Assembly (NCBI GenBank): GCA_910578985.1
Contig: CAJTSF010000001.1
Span: 62,001 to 126,000 of the forward strand
From: an uncultured Odoribacter sp.
Lineage (GTDB): Bacteria > Bacteroidota > Bacteroidia > Bacteroidales > Marinifilaceae
Reading direction: 5' to 3'
DNA: 64,000 bases
Below are positions 7,348 through 16,483 of the stretch, piece by piece (position 1 is the first letter of the stretch; each line of letters opens with the position of its first letter). The notes below the pieces were generated by a model. The model did not search any database. It was not told the DNA's origin and saw only the letters and a program-made list of their open reading frames with translations. Position numbers and translations under genes: made by a program.

Positions 7348-8378
7348 AATTCATTGATTTATCAACGGAAGACCGTGTGGATATACTTGATCGTGTTTCC
7401 ACAGAGTTGAATATAAGACAACGTGAGGTCATAGAAAAGGATTGGTGGGTGACGGCAGTTCTGCGTGCCATGTTCAGTTTGCCGTATGCCAATCATCTGT
7501 CTTTTAAGGGCGGGACATCGCTGAGTAAGTGTTGGCATCTGATAGACCGCTTTTCAGAGGATATAGACATTGCCATTGACCGAGAATATCTTGGTTTCAG
7601 CGGGACACTATCCAAAACACAAATCAGTGACAAGTTGCGCCGCGCTGCCTGTTCCTTTGTCCGTGAAACCATGCAACACGATTTGGCAGAGCGGTTATCC
7701 CAAAACGGCATATCAAAAGAAAAGTTCAGGGTGAATGTGAATATAACTCCTGTCACTACCACTGACCCGGAAGTCATAAACATCAACTACGATTCCGTGT
7801 TGTCCTTTTCCATAGATGGAATGGATGGTAATCAATATATACTGCCAAAGGTAAAAGTGGAAGTCAGCGGTAGGTCAATGGGCGAGCCTGTAAGTGAGAT
7901 TGCTCTTGATTCAATGATAGACCAGGTATATCCGAAAGTTCCTTTTGCTGAACCGAAGTTCATGGTGCGTGCAGTGCTTCCCGAACGTACTTTTCTTGAA
8001 AAGGTATTCCTGCTTCATGAGGAATTTGCCAAACCAAGGGATTTAATCAGAGTGGAGCGGATGTCGCGACACATGTACGACATCGGGCAGATGTTGAAAA
8101 CTCCAATAGCCGACCGTGCCATCAATGATGCAAAGCTTTATCGTCAAGTAGTAGAACATCGCCGTACATTCATAGGTTTGCACGGTTTCGACTATGACAC
8201 ACTTTATCCTGCTACACTTAATATCGTTCCGCCTGCTTCAGCTATTGAACAGTGGAAGGAAGATTATGAAAATATGCGATTGCATATGATTTATGGTGAG
8301 TCAATTTCATTTGATGAGTTGATTAACAACTTAAAAGAATTGAATGAAAATATAAGAAACCGTATAACAACTTTATAA
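7320..8378 (+). CDS. AbiEii/AbiGii family nucleotidyltransferase toxin
   Basis: 352 residues. The nucleotidyltransferase signature is near residue 62: FKGGTSLSK, followed by RFSEDIDIAID with the paired acidic residues that bind Mg2+. The C-terminal half has the conserved 'FLEKVFLLHEEF' of the family. AbiEii proteins are nucleotidyltransferases that stop growth on phage infection, some by adding nucleotides to tRNA 3' ends. The usual length is 280-350 residues, so this copy appears complete. It is translated from an ATG inside the antitoxin's last codons. A helicase remnant follows, suggesting a partly eroded defence insert. Confidence 0.87.
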   Translation: MDKNNIAAVKFIDLSTEDRVDILDRVSTELNIRQREVIEKDWWVTAVLRAMFSLPYANHLSFKGGTSLSKCWHLIDRFSEDIDIAIDREYLGFSGTLSKTQISDKLRRAACSFVRETMQHDLAERLSQNGISKEKFRVNVNITPVTTTDPEVININYDSVLSFSIDGMDGNQYILPKVKVEVSGRSMGEPVSEIALDSMIDQVYPKVPFAEPKFMVRAVLPERTFLEKVFLLHEEFAKPRDLIRVERMSRHMYDIGQMLKTPIADRAINDAKLYRQVVEHRRTFIGLHGFDYDTLYPATLNIVPPASAIEQWKEDYENMRLHMIYGESISFDELINNLKELNENIRNRITTL

Positions 8379-8393
8379 GTTATATTCTACATC

Positions 8394-8516
8394 ATGACAA
8401 ATAATCAAATAAACTCGCATATATTTACCAATAAGGAAGGAAACACCTTGATGCGTGAGTTTGAAGGTGTGTTAAGCAACAATCCCCTCAGTTATCTTCT
8501 GCCATTTTCTCATTGA
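8394..8516 (+). pseudogene. N-terminal remnant of a phospholipase-D-like/helicase defence protein
   Basis: A 40-codon frame begins 15 bases after the AbiEii stop. Its first ~31 residues (INSHIFTNKEGNTLMREFEG..SNNP) resemble the start of large Bacteroidetes DEAD/SNF2 helicases with an N-terminal PLD-like nuclease domain, as I remember them. After SNNP the sequence diverges and stops. The rest of the gene is absent before crcB. This is inference from a short match. Confidence 0.45.
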
Positions 8517-8629
8517 TGAAGCGTATTTCTAAATTGAAACGAACGAATATCAGTTCGCCTTAGAGGGAAACGATACGGTCATTGGAAAATACTAGAATTA
8601 CTATATACGATAACAACCCTTCTAGAGCG

Positions 8630-9010
8630 CTACAGCCCCCTGCCCCACATGCGCCCCAACCACACGCACAATAATCCCAACACCAGGCTTCCTGCCAGGT
8701 AAATGGCGAAGGCCAGGCAGGCGCGCGCCTGCCATTGTCCGTAAAGTTCATTGGAAAAAGAGGAGAAAGTGGTGAAGCCACCGCAAAAGCCGGTCACCAG
8801 GAACAGATGAACCGCAGGCGACAGCCAGCCGTTCCGCTCCGCCCAGCCGCAACACACCCCGATAAGCAGACACCCCAGCATATTCACTGCAAACGTTCCC
8901 CACGGGAGTATTCCCGAAGGTGCCACGCTTTGGAAAAAGCGCCCTGTCAGATAGCGCAGGCAAGTGCCCAAGAATCCGCCTGCCCCGGCTATAAGCATCC
9001 CTTTCAACAT
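8630..9010 (-). CDS. crcB: CrcB/FluC fluoride ion channel
   Basis: 126 residues from ATG 9010; an upstream in-frame GTG at 9040 would add ten residues unlike the family. Four hydrophobic helices are present. The first carries GGFLGTCLRYL and the third GFCGGFTTFSSFSNE, which holds the Phe and Ser/Thr residues lining the fluoride pore. CrcB works as an antiparallel dimer that exports toxic fluoride across the inner membrane. No fluoride-riboswitch consensus was seen in the 70 bases upstream. The gene stands alone between the defence remnant and the TlpA-like gene. Confidence 0.93.
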   Translation of the reverse strand: MLKGMLIAGAGGFLGTCLRYLTGRFFQSVAPSGILPWGTFAVNMLGCLLIGVCCGWAERNGWLSPAVHLFLVTGFCGGFTTFSSFSNELYGQWQARACLAFAIYLAGSLVLGLLCVWLGRMWGRGL

Positions 9011-9079
9011 ATCCACATGTGTATCCGTTCGGTTTTTCACTTGGCGTTAAAATACGATTATTTACCCTATCAAACAAGA

Positions 9080-9115
9080 GCCGTATCGTTTCTGGTAAAA
9101 CAGAAACGATACGGC
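9080..9115 (-). terminator. 15-bp perfect hairpin, likely terminator of the TlpA-SusCD operon
   Basis: Arms 9080-9094 and 9101-9115 are perfect inverted repeats around a six-base loop. It lies 45 bases downstream of the TlpA-like stop on the minus strand. The T content after the stem is modest. A 12-base match to one arm (GAAACGATACGG) recurs at 8567-8578, on the other side of crcB. Confidence 0.6.
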
Positions 9116-9159
9116 ACCATGAAGAATGCGGGATTGTATTTCCCGAATGAACCGGCGGG

Positions 9160-10338
9160 TTATTGCTTGAACAGTTCCGCCATTTTGTCGGCGAGGGCTT
9201 CACCGCGGAGGTTGTCGCCGACGATGATGCCTTGGGCGTCGATGAGGTACATGGTGGGGACGAACTTCACTTTGTAGAGGTCGGCGATGCCGTCGGTGTC
9301 GCGGAAGTTGTGCCAGGGGAGTTTCTCTTCCTTCAACGCTTTCTGCCAGTCTTTCTCTTTTTTGTCGATGGAGATGCTGACGATGTCGAAGCCTTTGGCG
9401 GCGTAGGCGGCGTAGAGCTTCTTCAGGTTGGGTATCTCCTTGCGGCAGGGTCTGCACCAGGATGCCCAGAAGTCGATGAGGAGGTAGCGCTTGCCGCGGC
9501 AGAGGTCGGCGAGGGTGACGGGGTTGCCGTTCTTGTCCTGCACGGTGAAGGCGGGAACGGCGGTGCCTTCCTTGCCGGGAGGGGTGATTTCATGGATGAC
9601 CTTCTGCCCGTAGTAGGATTTTTGGGCTTCGGGGGAGAGGGCTTCGTACCAGGGCAGCTGGTCGGCGGTGAGGTAGGAGAAAAGGCTGATCATCATGAGG
9701 GGTCCCCAGTAGGTGTCTTTATTGTCCATCACCACGCGGCGGTAGGTCTGTTCCACCTGTTGGAAAAACTCCCGGTCGGCAGCCGCGGATGCCTGATGTT
9801 CTTCGGTCGCCTGCAAAGAGTCGAGGAGGCGACGGTCCTTGGTGGCATGTGCCCGGGCAACGTCGGCGCGGATGGTCCGGAACTTTTCATTGTTGGCTTG
9901 GTAGAGGGCGTCGAGGGTGTCGCGCACACTCAGGAGGCGGCGGTATTTGTCGGTGGCGGGAGAGCCGCTGACGGTGACGCCGGAGTAATCGTAGGCAAGG
10001 GTGCCTTCCCGTTCGGCGGCGGTCACTTTCCCTTTGATTTTCGTCTTCCCGCTCTCGAGCATCATCGGGGCGGACCCGTAGCTGCCTGCGACCGTCAGAT
10101 AGACGGCGCGCGGTTCTTCCGCGATGCCGCGGAACACGAATGTGCCGTCCGTAACGACGGTGTCTGCGAGGGGTTGCTCGACGTCATGGCTGACGGGAAC
10201 GAGTCGGACACGGGTGCCGTCGGGGAGCCCTTCGATGCGTCCCGTGACGGTGTAGGAGCCCGCAGGCTGCGGGGTACAGGCGCCCACCCCAAGGAGGGCG
10301 CCCGTGCAAGCCGATAAGATGTATTTCAATAATTTCAT
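9160..10338 (-). CDS. DUF4369/thioredoxin-like (TlpA-type) lipoprotein
   Basis: 392 residues. The signal peptide ends in a lipobox GVGAC with Cys21. Residues ~28-120 form a DUF4369-like beta domain (YTVTGRIEGLPDGTRVRLVP). The C-terminal ~140 residues are an AhpC/TlpA thioredoxin fold with FWASWCRPCRKE near residue 293. The CxxC pair indicates a periplasmic thiol-disulfide or redox role. It is the last gene of the ECF-FecR-SusC-SusD-TlpA series. Such TlpA proteins often accompany SusCD loci in Bacteroidales, but the substrate is unknown. Confidence 0.88.
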   Translation of the reverse strand: MKLLKYILSACTGALLGVGACTPQPAGSYTVTGRIEGLPDGTRVRLVPVSHDVEQPLADTVVTDGTFVFRGIAEEPRAVYLTVAGSYGSAPMMLESGKTKIKGKVTAAEREGTLAYDYSGVTVSGSPATDKYRRLLSVRDTLDALYQANNEKFRTIRADVARAHATKDRRLLDSLQATEEHQASAAADREFFQQVEQTYRRVVMDNKDTYWGPLMMISLFSYLTADQLPWYEALSPEAQKSYYGQKVIHEITPPGKEGTAVPAFTVQDKNGNPVTLADLCRGKRYLLIDFWASWCRPCRKEIPNLKKLYAAYAAKGFDIVSISIDKKEKDWQKALKEEKLPWHNFRDTDGIADLYKVKFVPTMYLIDAQGIIVGDNLRGEALADKMAELFKQ

Positions 10339-10364
10339 TGTCTTTATGATTCAAATGCGTTTCA

Positions 10365-11795
10365 TTATTTGGCTACGTTCTGCGTGATTGTGCCATTGCC
10401 GGGGTTTTGGGTGGCTCCTGCGGGGAAAGGCATCGTCCAGAGGTGGGAATCGGGCCTCAGGGTGTAGGTCTTTCCCTCCCACGTCTTGGTCATGGTGCGG
10501 GCATAGGTGCCTTCGGCGTTGAAGCGGCGGGCGTCGGCGAAGGGGACGATGGAGAAGATGAGTTCGTTGTCCTTCGTGCGGCGAATGAGTTCGATGGCTT
10601 CTGCCAAAGTGGCAGCCGTGGAGGGCTGACAGTCGAGGATGCGCGTTTGGCGGACGGCATCGAGGGCGGCAAGCGCCTTACTGAAATCATTATTCACAGC
10701 TTTCCGCGCAAGGCATTCCGCTTTGATGAGGTACATTTCGCAGGTGGTGAGTCCGCCGTGGTTGAAGAAACCTTTGGTGATGCTCTCGTAATAGGTGTCC
10801 TGATTCACCGTGCGCAGTTTCCAGCGCGAGAGGAAGCGGGCGTCGCCTGTCTCGAAACGGGCGCCACGCTCCACGGGAAGCTTGGATTCAGACTGCACTT
10901 GATTACCATTGTTTTCCCCATGCCGGAAATAATAGTTCTCCACGTAATTATGATCCATCGGCGTCGCCATCTCCGTATAATCTCCGGGGAGTTCGAGCTG
11001 CGCTTTATGCTGTTCGTAGTAAGCGACCCAATCGAATAATTCATCCTTGTACTTCAATGCCTCTTCCGCATAGTGCAGAGCATCTTCATAGTTGCCCATC
11101 TGCAAATAGATGCGCGCCAGGAGGGCATGGGCAGCCGCCCGATTGGGGTGGAGGACGGTCATGGACTCTTCAGGCAGCCCGTTGTCCAAGGCGGTCCGGA
11201 TGTCTTCGAGCATATAGCCGTACAACTCTTCCACGGTGACCTGCCGGGAAGGGGCGTTGATGTTGGCGCTGGTAATCCAAGGCACCGCCAACTTGGATGC
11301 CGCCGTGGCGGATTGGTAGGTGTCGGCGTAGAAATTGACCAGATTGAAATAGCACAGCGCGCGGATGACCCGGGCATACGCCATGACTTCGGTGCGCTGC
11401 GCTTCGGTGCATTCCGTGGCGGAGGGTACATTTTCCAACAAGAGGTTGCAGGTGGAGATGGCACCATACAGACAATAATAGGTATCTTCAGACGAATTAT
11501 TCAGTTCGATGCGGTCGGCGGACTCGTCCCACAGGTAGTTGGCACGGGTCAGGGTGGCGCTGTTCAGCTCCGACTTATTGACCTGACGGTCATTCAAGAG
11601 GTAGAGCGCATTCATCACCGGGGTTCGGGCAATGTTGTATTCGTAGCGCAACAGGGCCTCATAGTCCGCCAGGGTGGTGGGGATTTTCTGCCCTTTGGGC
11701 ACGATGTTCAGGAAGTCGTTGCAGGAGGCGGACAAAAGCATCCCGCAGAGGAGCATGAACCAACAGATGATATTCTTTCTATTTTTCATTTGCAT
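10365..11795 (-). CDS. SusD/RagB family outer-membrane lipoprotein
   Basis: 476 residues with lipobox LLSASC followed by NDFLNIVPKG, the classic SusD N-terminus. TPR-like helices are seen in the middle (ARIYLQMGNYEDALHYAEEAL) and a C-terminal NPGNGTITQN. SusD proteins sit on the cell surface as a lid over the SusC pore and capture the ligand. The start could be 11795 or the second Met at 11789. It lies seven bases downstream of the SusC gene and is surely co-transcribed. Neighbours include no glycan hydrolases, so the ligand may be a peptide, metal complex or other nutrient (inference). Confidence 0.92.
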   Translation of the reverse strand: MQMKNRKNIICWFMLLCGMLLSASCNDFLNIVPKGQKIPTTLADYEALLRYEYNIARTPVMNALYLLNDRQVNKSELNSATLTRANYLWDESADRIELNNSSEDTYYCLYGAISTCNLLLENVPSATECTEAQRTEVMAYARVIRALCYFNLVNFYADTYQSATAASKLAVPWITSANINAPSRQVTVEELYGYMLEDIRTALDNGLPEESMTVLHPNRAAAHALLARIYLQMGNYEDALHYAEEALKYKDELFDWVAYYEQHKAQLELPGDYTEMATPMDHNYVENYYFRHGENNGNQVQSESKLPVERGARFETGDARFLSRWKLRTVNQDTYYESITKGFFNHGGLTTCEMYLIKAECLARKAVNNDFSKALAALDAVRQTRILDCQPSTAATLAEAIELIRRTKDNELIFSIVPFADARRFNAEGTYARTMTKTWEGKTYTLRPDSHLWTMPFPAGATQNPGNGTITQNVAK

Positions 11796-11802
11796 CGAGT
11801 TT

Positions 11803-14800
11803 TTAGAAGTTGAGACTTACGGTACACAGGTAATTGGGCTTGTCGTAGCCGCCCAGCATCCATTTGGCGTCGCGGCTCTTCGCCGTCGTAAAGAGGTTTT
11901 CCATGCCGAACATGATGCGCGCCTCCTGCAATGCCAACTTCTTGCACAGGTCGGCAGGCAGACGGTAGGCTACGGAGAGGTTTTTCATGCGCCAGTTGGC
12001 AGCATTCAAGACATTGACGGAAGAACGGGCATAGAGATTATACGCGTAGTAATTATAGTCCGGGCTTTCGGAAGAGACGAAGCGGGGCACATCTGTGCGG
12101 GTTTCGTCGCCGGGCTGTTTCCAGCGGTTTTCAATGTTTTTGCTGACGGGAGCTATACCCATATTGGTATAGTAGCTGTCAATATTCAAAGCGGCGACAT
12201 TGGTGTTCCGCATCTTATGCCCGCCTTCAAAGAGGAATTGTGCCGCGAGTTCCCAGTTCTTGTAGCGCAGGTTGGTGTTGATGGAGCCGCTGTACACCGG
12301 CACGGTGGTGCCGAGATAGACGGCATCCTCCACATTGTAAGGCTCAGAAGCAGAAAAGATGTTGCCTTCCGCGTCATAAACCTGCGGCATGCCCTTTTCG
12401 TTCAAGCCTGCCCATTGGTAGCCGTAAATCGCATTATACGGATTACCGACCCGCGGGAAAGCCTGCGGCTGGTCGAATACCAAAACCAATACCGGTGCCT
12501 TGACATTGACATAGGTCACTTTGTTTTTGTTGTAGCCCAAGAGTCCGGAGACATTCCACTGCCAGTCTTTCGTTTCGATGACATTGCCGGAGAGGGTCAG
12601 TTCGAAGCCCCGGTTGGTCATCTTCCCGTTGTTGATGGAATAGGTGCTGTAGCCCCATCCCTCGGTGGGCACTCCGTTCGTGTTGGCAAGCAGGTCGGAG
12701 CCTTTGCGGTTGTAGTATTCCAATGTTCCATTCAGGCGATTGTTTAAAAGCGCGAAGTCGATACCGATATTCAGGGTGGCGGTCTTTTCCCAACGCAGTT
12801 CCGGATTGGGACGGCTTCCGATGGATCCGTAGATTCCTCCCACATTGTTGTTGGAAAAATAATTAGCCGTCATGTAGGGAGCAGCATTTTTGGCGATATT
12901 ACCACCGATGCCGTAGCTGGCACGCAGTTTCAGCATGTCCACTCCGTTCACGGCAAAGAAGGATTCGTTGCTGATGTTCCAAGCCGCGCCGACCGACCAA
13001 ATCGGTTTCTTCTGGTATTTGGAGCTGGTGCCAAAGAGGTTGGCTCGGTCCCAGCGGATGCTGCCGGTGAGCATATATTTCTTGTCGAAGGTGTAAGCGG
13101 CATTGGCATAGAAAGAGACGAAACGGTTTACCAATTCCTGCACGAGAGCGACATCGTAATTGGAGAAAGACGCCCATCCCCACAGACCGCGAATCGTGTT
13201 CAGGCGCTTGGCATCCACCAGGTCATAGGTGAGCAGGTCGGGGTCGTAATTATAGAGCCATTGCGTGTTGAACTCATTTTTATTTTCGCGGACTTCCATA
13301 CCCGCCAGAGCGGTGATGTCGTGTTTCTCGGCAATGGTCTTGTTGAAGTCCAACTGCTGCCGGAAATTGTAGGCACGGCTGCTGTTGCGCAGGGTGGAGA
13401 AGATGTGTCCGTAGGGGAGGTTGAAGGTCGCCTGACCTTCAGCGCCTGCCGTGGCGAAAGCATTTACTTTGTTCTTTACCGCATAGGAGTTTTTGTCCTG
13501 CAATTGGGTTGTCTTGTACTCCATTATTTCATATTGGAAAGAGGCGGTGTATTTCAGCCACTCGGTGAACTTGAGGTTCAGGCGGGCAAAGGTGCGGTTG
13601 CTGAAGTCCTTGTTCCGGGAGGTGTTCATGCCCAACTCGTCCAGGGGGGTGATGTCGAGGTTGTAGAGCCCGTTGGAGTGCAGGGTGTTGAGTTGCGCCT
13701 TGCTGTAGCGGTCCGCCTCGGTGTTGGTGTGGCGGCTGCCGTCGGCATTGACCAATGCGTCATAGGGCATGAAGGTGAAGCCCGGAGAGGTCAGGGAGTA
13801 GTTTTGGGTGGTGCCGTTGGTGTAGTTCAGATAGGTGCCCAGGTCCAAAGAGAGCCAGGAGGTGAACTGGGTGGTATTCTGCAGGTTCAAGCCGAGGCTC
13901 TCGTTTTTGGAATACTTGTCCTCCAGCTGGTTGTGGCGGTAAGAGAGGGAGGCGTTGAAGGTGTTTTTCTCGGTTCCGCGTCCCACGCTGAGGTTGTACT
14001 GCTGGGCGAAGGGGTTTTTCTTGCCGTACTTCTCGATGTCCTTGTAGTAGGCATATCCGCGGGATGCCAGTTCTTCCAGCGTGCGGTTCATCTGCGCCTC
14101 GTCGGTGTGACCGGCATAGCGGTTGAGGATGGCGCGGATGCCTTGCGTGGTGTAGGTGGCGTTGTCCAAGAGGTTTTGCGCGTAGGCGGCAACGTCGGCG
14201 CCCCGGAGATTGGGGTTCATCGCCGCCCATTCCTTCTCGAGGTCAATCATGGTGGCTGCATCCGCCAGGTGACCGGTGTAATAGCGGTAAGGCTGCACGG
14301 TGAGGGTGGCGGAAAGGGATACGTCCAGGCGGTCCTTTTTGGCTTTCTTCGTGGTGATGACCACGACACCGTTGGCGGCACGCGCCCCATAGATGGAGGT
14401 GGCGGCAGCATCTTTCAGGATGGTGATGCTCTCGATGTCCTCCATGTTGAGGTCGGGGACACTCTCCTCCCAGCCGTAGCCGCTGGTGGTGGTTTTCTCC
14501 ACGGGGAAACCGTCGATGACGTAGAGCGGAGTGGTCACGCCGTTCATGGAGGTGACCCCGCGGATTTTACCGTCGCTGTAGCCTGCCACACGCCCTTCCA
14601 ACAAAGAACCGACCGTGCTCAGACGCTGGGTTTCCAATTTTTTGGCGTCCAGTTTGGAGAAAGCTCCCGTCGCCCGCTCGCGGGAGATGGTCTGGTAGCC
14701 GGTGACAATCACCTCATCCATTTCTTCGGCATCCTCCTCCAGGACGATTCGCATGGCTTGACCGGCAACGGCAGCCACCTCCTTGGTTTTCATGCCGACA

Positions 14801-15309
14801 AAGGAGAAGACCAGCACGGCATCTTTCATATCCGGCACCAATAACTCGAAACGCCCTTCGACATCGGTCGCCACGCCAGTGGTGGTTCCCTTCAAGATGA
14901 CGGAAACGCCGGGAAGCGGTTCTCCGCTCTTGTCCACGACCTGCCCGGTCACCTTGACCGCTTTCGCCATGGGCGGCAGCTCGCGGATGACATACACGCC
15001 CTCCACCTCCTGATAGCCGAAAGGGGTGTTCTCCAAAAGACGGTCCAAGACCTCTTGCAGTTCCACTCCGTCAAAACGGAACTCCCCGCAAGCCACCTGT
15101 CTCGTTTTTTCCACATCGTAGAACAGGCGGACGCCGGTCTGGTTTTTCAATTGCTTCAAGGCTTCGTTGAGCGTCACATTGCGGGTGTCCAGCGTCACCA
15201 CCTGGGAAGACGCCACAGCCGAGAAGCCGAACAGCAAAAGCATCAATAATGTACTTCGCATTTTGTGTAAGATTTTCTTCATACTGTTGAAACTTTTTTG
15301 GTTAATCAA
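11803..15309 (-). CDS. SusC/RagA family TonB-dependent transporter with STN domain
   Basis: 1,168 residues. The signal peptide (~1-35) is followed by a Secretin/TonB N-terminal (STN) domain, ~38-110 (LDTRNVTLNEALKQL). Then come a carboxypeptidase-regulatory-like domain ~118-195, a plug (VYVIDGFP, SIYGARAANGVVVITTK) and a 22-strand barrel ending LCTVSLNF. The STN domain is the part that signals to a FecR anti-sigma protein, and the FecR and ECF genes lie directly upstream. Ligand binding would therefore induce the locus. Its start region overlaps the FecR stop by eight bases; a later start, Met10 at 15282, would remove the overlap. It imports an unidentified nutrient using TonB energy. Confidence 0.94.
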   Translation of the reverse strand: MINQKSFNSMKKILHKMRSTLLMLLLFGFSAVASSQVVTLDTRNVTLNEALKQLKNQTGVRLFYDVEKTRQVACGEFRFDGVELQEVLDRLLENTPFGYQEVEGVYVIRELPPMAKAVKVTGQVVDKSGEPLPGVSVILKGTTTGVATDVEGRFELLVPDMKDAVLVFSFVGMKTKEVAAVAGQAMRIVLEEDAEEMDEVIVTGYQTISRERATGAFSKLDAKKLETQRLSTVGSLLEGRVAGYSDGKIRGVTSMNGVTTPLYVIDGFPVEKTTTSGYGWEESVPDLNMEDIESITILKDAAATSIYGARAANGVVVITTKKAKKDRLDVSLSATLTVQPYRYYTGHLADAATMIDLEKEWAAMNPNLRGADVAAYAQNLLDNATYTTQGIRAILNRYAGHTDEAQMNRTLEELASRGYAYYKDIEKYGKKNPFAQQYNLSVGRGTEKNTFNASLSYRHNQLEDKYSKNESLGLNLQNTTQFTSWLSLDLGTYLNYTNGTTQNYSLTSPGFTFMPYDALVNADGSRHTNTEADRYSKAQLNTLHSNGLYNLDITPLDELGMNTSRNKDFSNRTFARLNLKFTEWLKYTASFQYEIMEYKTTQLQDKNSYAVKNKVNAFATAGAEGQATFNLPYGHIFSTLRNSSRAYNFRQQLDFNKTIAEKHDITALAGMEVRENKNEFNTQWLYNYDPDLLTYDLVDAKRLNTIRGLWGWASFSNYDVALVQELVNRFVSFYANAAYTFDKKYMLTGSIRWDRANLFGTSSKYQKKPIWSVGAAWNISNESFFAVNGVDMLKLRASYGIGGNIAKNAAPYMTANYFSNNNVGGIYGSIGSRPNPELRWEKTATLNIGIDFALLNNRLNGTLEYYNRKGSDLLANTNGVPTEGWGYSTYSINNGKMTNRGFELTLSGNVIETKDWQWNVSGLLGYNKNKVTYVNVKAPVLVLVFDQPQAFPRVGNPYNAIYGYQWAGLNEKGMPQVYDAEGNIFSASEPYNVEDAVYLGTTVPVYSGSINTNLRYKNWELAAQFLFEGGHKMRNTNVAALNIDSYYTNMGIAPVSKNIENRWKQPGDETRTDVPRFVSSESPDYNYYAYNLYARSSVNVLNAANWRMKNLSVAYRLPADLCKKLALQEARIMFGMENLFTTAKSRDAKWMLGGYDKPNYLCTVSLNF

Positions 15310-16417
15310 TCAAGTGAACAGATTTTCTTTTCACTATTATTTTTCTATCACGAATCTCGAATTTCACATCCGTGCCGGTTTCAAATATTTGAAGGAAGGG
15401 GCGGATTTCTTTGTATTTGTCCATCGTCCCGGAAAGTTTCAACGCTTTCAACGCCTCGCTTTCATAGCTGACTTCCACATTGTACCAACGCGCCAGAACG
15501 GTGAGGATTTCTTCCAAACGGCGGTTCTCAAAACAAAAGACTTGTTCCCGCCAGGAGGTGTATATCCAAGTGTCTACTTTTTCCAAGGTGATGGTGCCTT
15601 CTTCCGCATCATAGGTCAGACGCTGTTCCGGACAGACGACGGCACTGTTTCCGTCGTTGGCGTCAAAACGGATGCTTCCCTCCACAAGGGTTGCCGACAT
15701 GTTCTCTTCGGCATAGGCGGATATGCCGAACTCCGTCCCCAAGACACAGACTTCCCCGACCTGCGTACGCACGACAAAAGGCGCGTGCCTGTCCCGCACC
15801 ACGTCGAAATAAGCCTCCCCTGCCAGTTCGACTTCCCGGTTGCCCGGAGCAAAGCGGGCAGGAAAACGCAAAGTGGTTTCGGAATTGAGCCATACCTGCG
15901 TGCCGTCGGGCAGGGTGAGATAGAACTCTCCCCCGCGCGGAATGGCAAGGGTGTTCCATGCCTGCATATCCGTCAGCGAATCCCCCAGCACGCACAAGCC
16001 CAAAGAGTCCACCCTGATTTGCGGGGTGGCATTCCCGAGAACCATGGAAGAATCCTGCAAGTTCCAGACGGTACCGTCCGCCAAGGTCAGCACCGCCTTT
16101 TTCCCGCCGGGAAGAATATCCGCGGCTTTCGCCACCGGCACCGCTTCAGGAACCGTCGGTTTCCCCTTCATCCAAAGCAGCGACCATCCGCCCGAAAGCG
16201 AAACAACAATCGCCACCGCCACACTCCAGCGACGTATCCTCCGTAAACGCTTATGCCGCAGCAAACGCCCGTACGCCTGACGGTAATCGAACGCACGCTG
16301 ATGGTTCAAAGCATCATACCATTCAGGAGAAACGGGTTCTTCATGCTCTATCCGATACAGCAAACGGCGCAAAAAGGCATCCGCTTTCCCATTGATTTCC
16401 TGCCAACGTTTTTCCAT
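15302..16417 (-). CDS. FecR family anti-sigma factor
   Basis: 371 residues from ATG 16417; the earlier in-frame Met at 16450 is less likely. The N-terminal ~75 residues are cytoplasmic and charged (RRLLYRIEHEE), a single membrane helix follows near 80-100 (VAVAIVVSLSGGW), then the periplasmic FecR beta domain (LPDGTQVWLNSETTLRFP, VELAGEAYFDV, VLGTEFGISAYAEE) and a DUF4974 C-terminal domain. It should hold the neighbouring ECF sigma factor until the STN domain of the SusC protein signals. The gene order sigma-FecR-SusC-SusD is standard in Bacteroidetes. Confidence 0.93.
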   Translation of the reverse strand: MEKRWQEINGKADAFLRRLLYRIEHEEPVSPEWYDALNHQRAFDYRQAYGRLLRHKRLRRIRRWSVAVAIVVSLSGGWSLLWMKGKPTVPEAVPVAKAADILPGGKKAVLTLADGTVWNLQDSSMVLGNATPQIRVDSLGLCVLGDSLTDMQAWNTLAIPRGGEFYLTLPDGTQVWLNSETTLRFPARFAPGNREVELAGEAYFDVVRDRHAPFVVRTQVGEVCVLGTEFGISAYAEENMSATLVEGSIRFDANDGNSAVVCPEQRLTYDAEEGTITLEKVDTWIYTSWREQVFCFENRRLEEILTVLARWYNVEVSYESEALKALKLSGTMDKYKEIRPFLQIFETGTDVKFEIRDRKIIVKRKSVHLID

Positions 16418-16483
16418 GTTTCTCTGTTGCTTTGTGAAATAACAGAGCAAAATGAAAAACGGGTGACAAAATTCGAAAGAAAA

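Noticed and set aside
9011..9079. A fluoride riboswitch upstream of crcB
   Set aside because: The upstream bases lack the conserved GGCGAUGG and CCGCC pseudoknot elements.
9163..10317. Long plus-strand frame across the TlpA-like gene
   Set aside because: The minus strand encodes a complete lipoprotein with a thioredoxin motif; the plus frame is compositionally a shadow.
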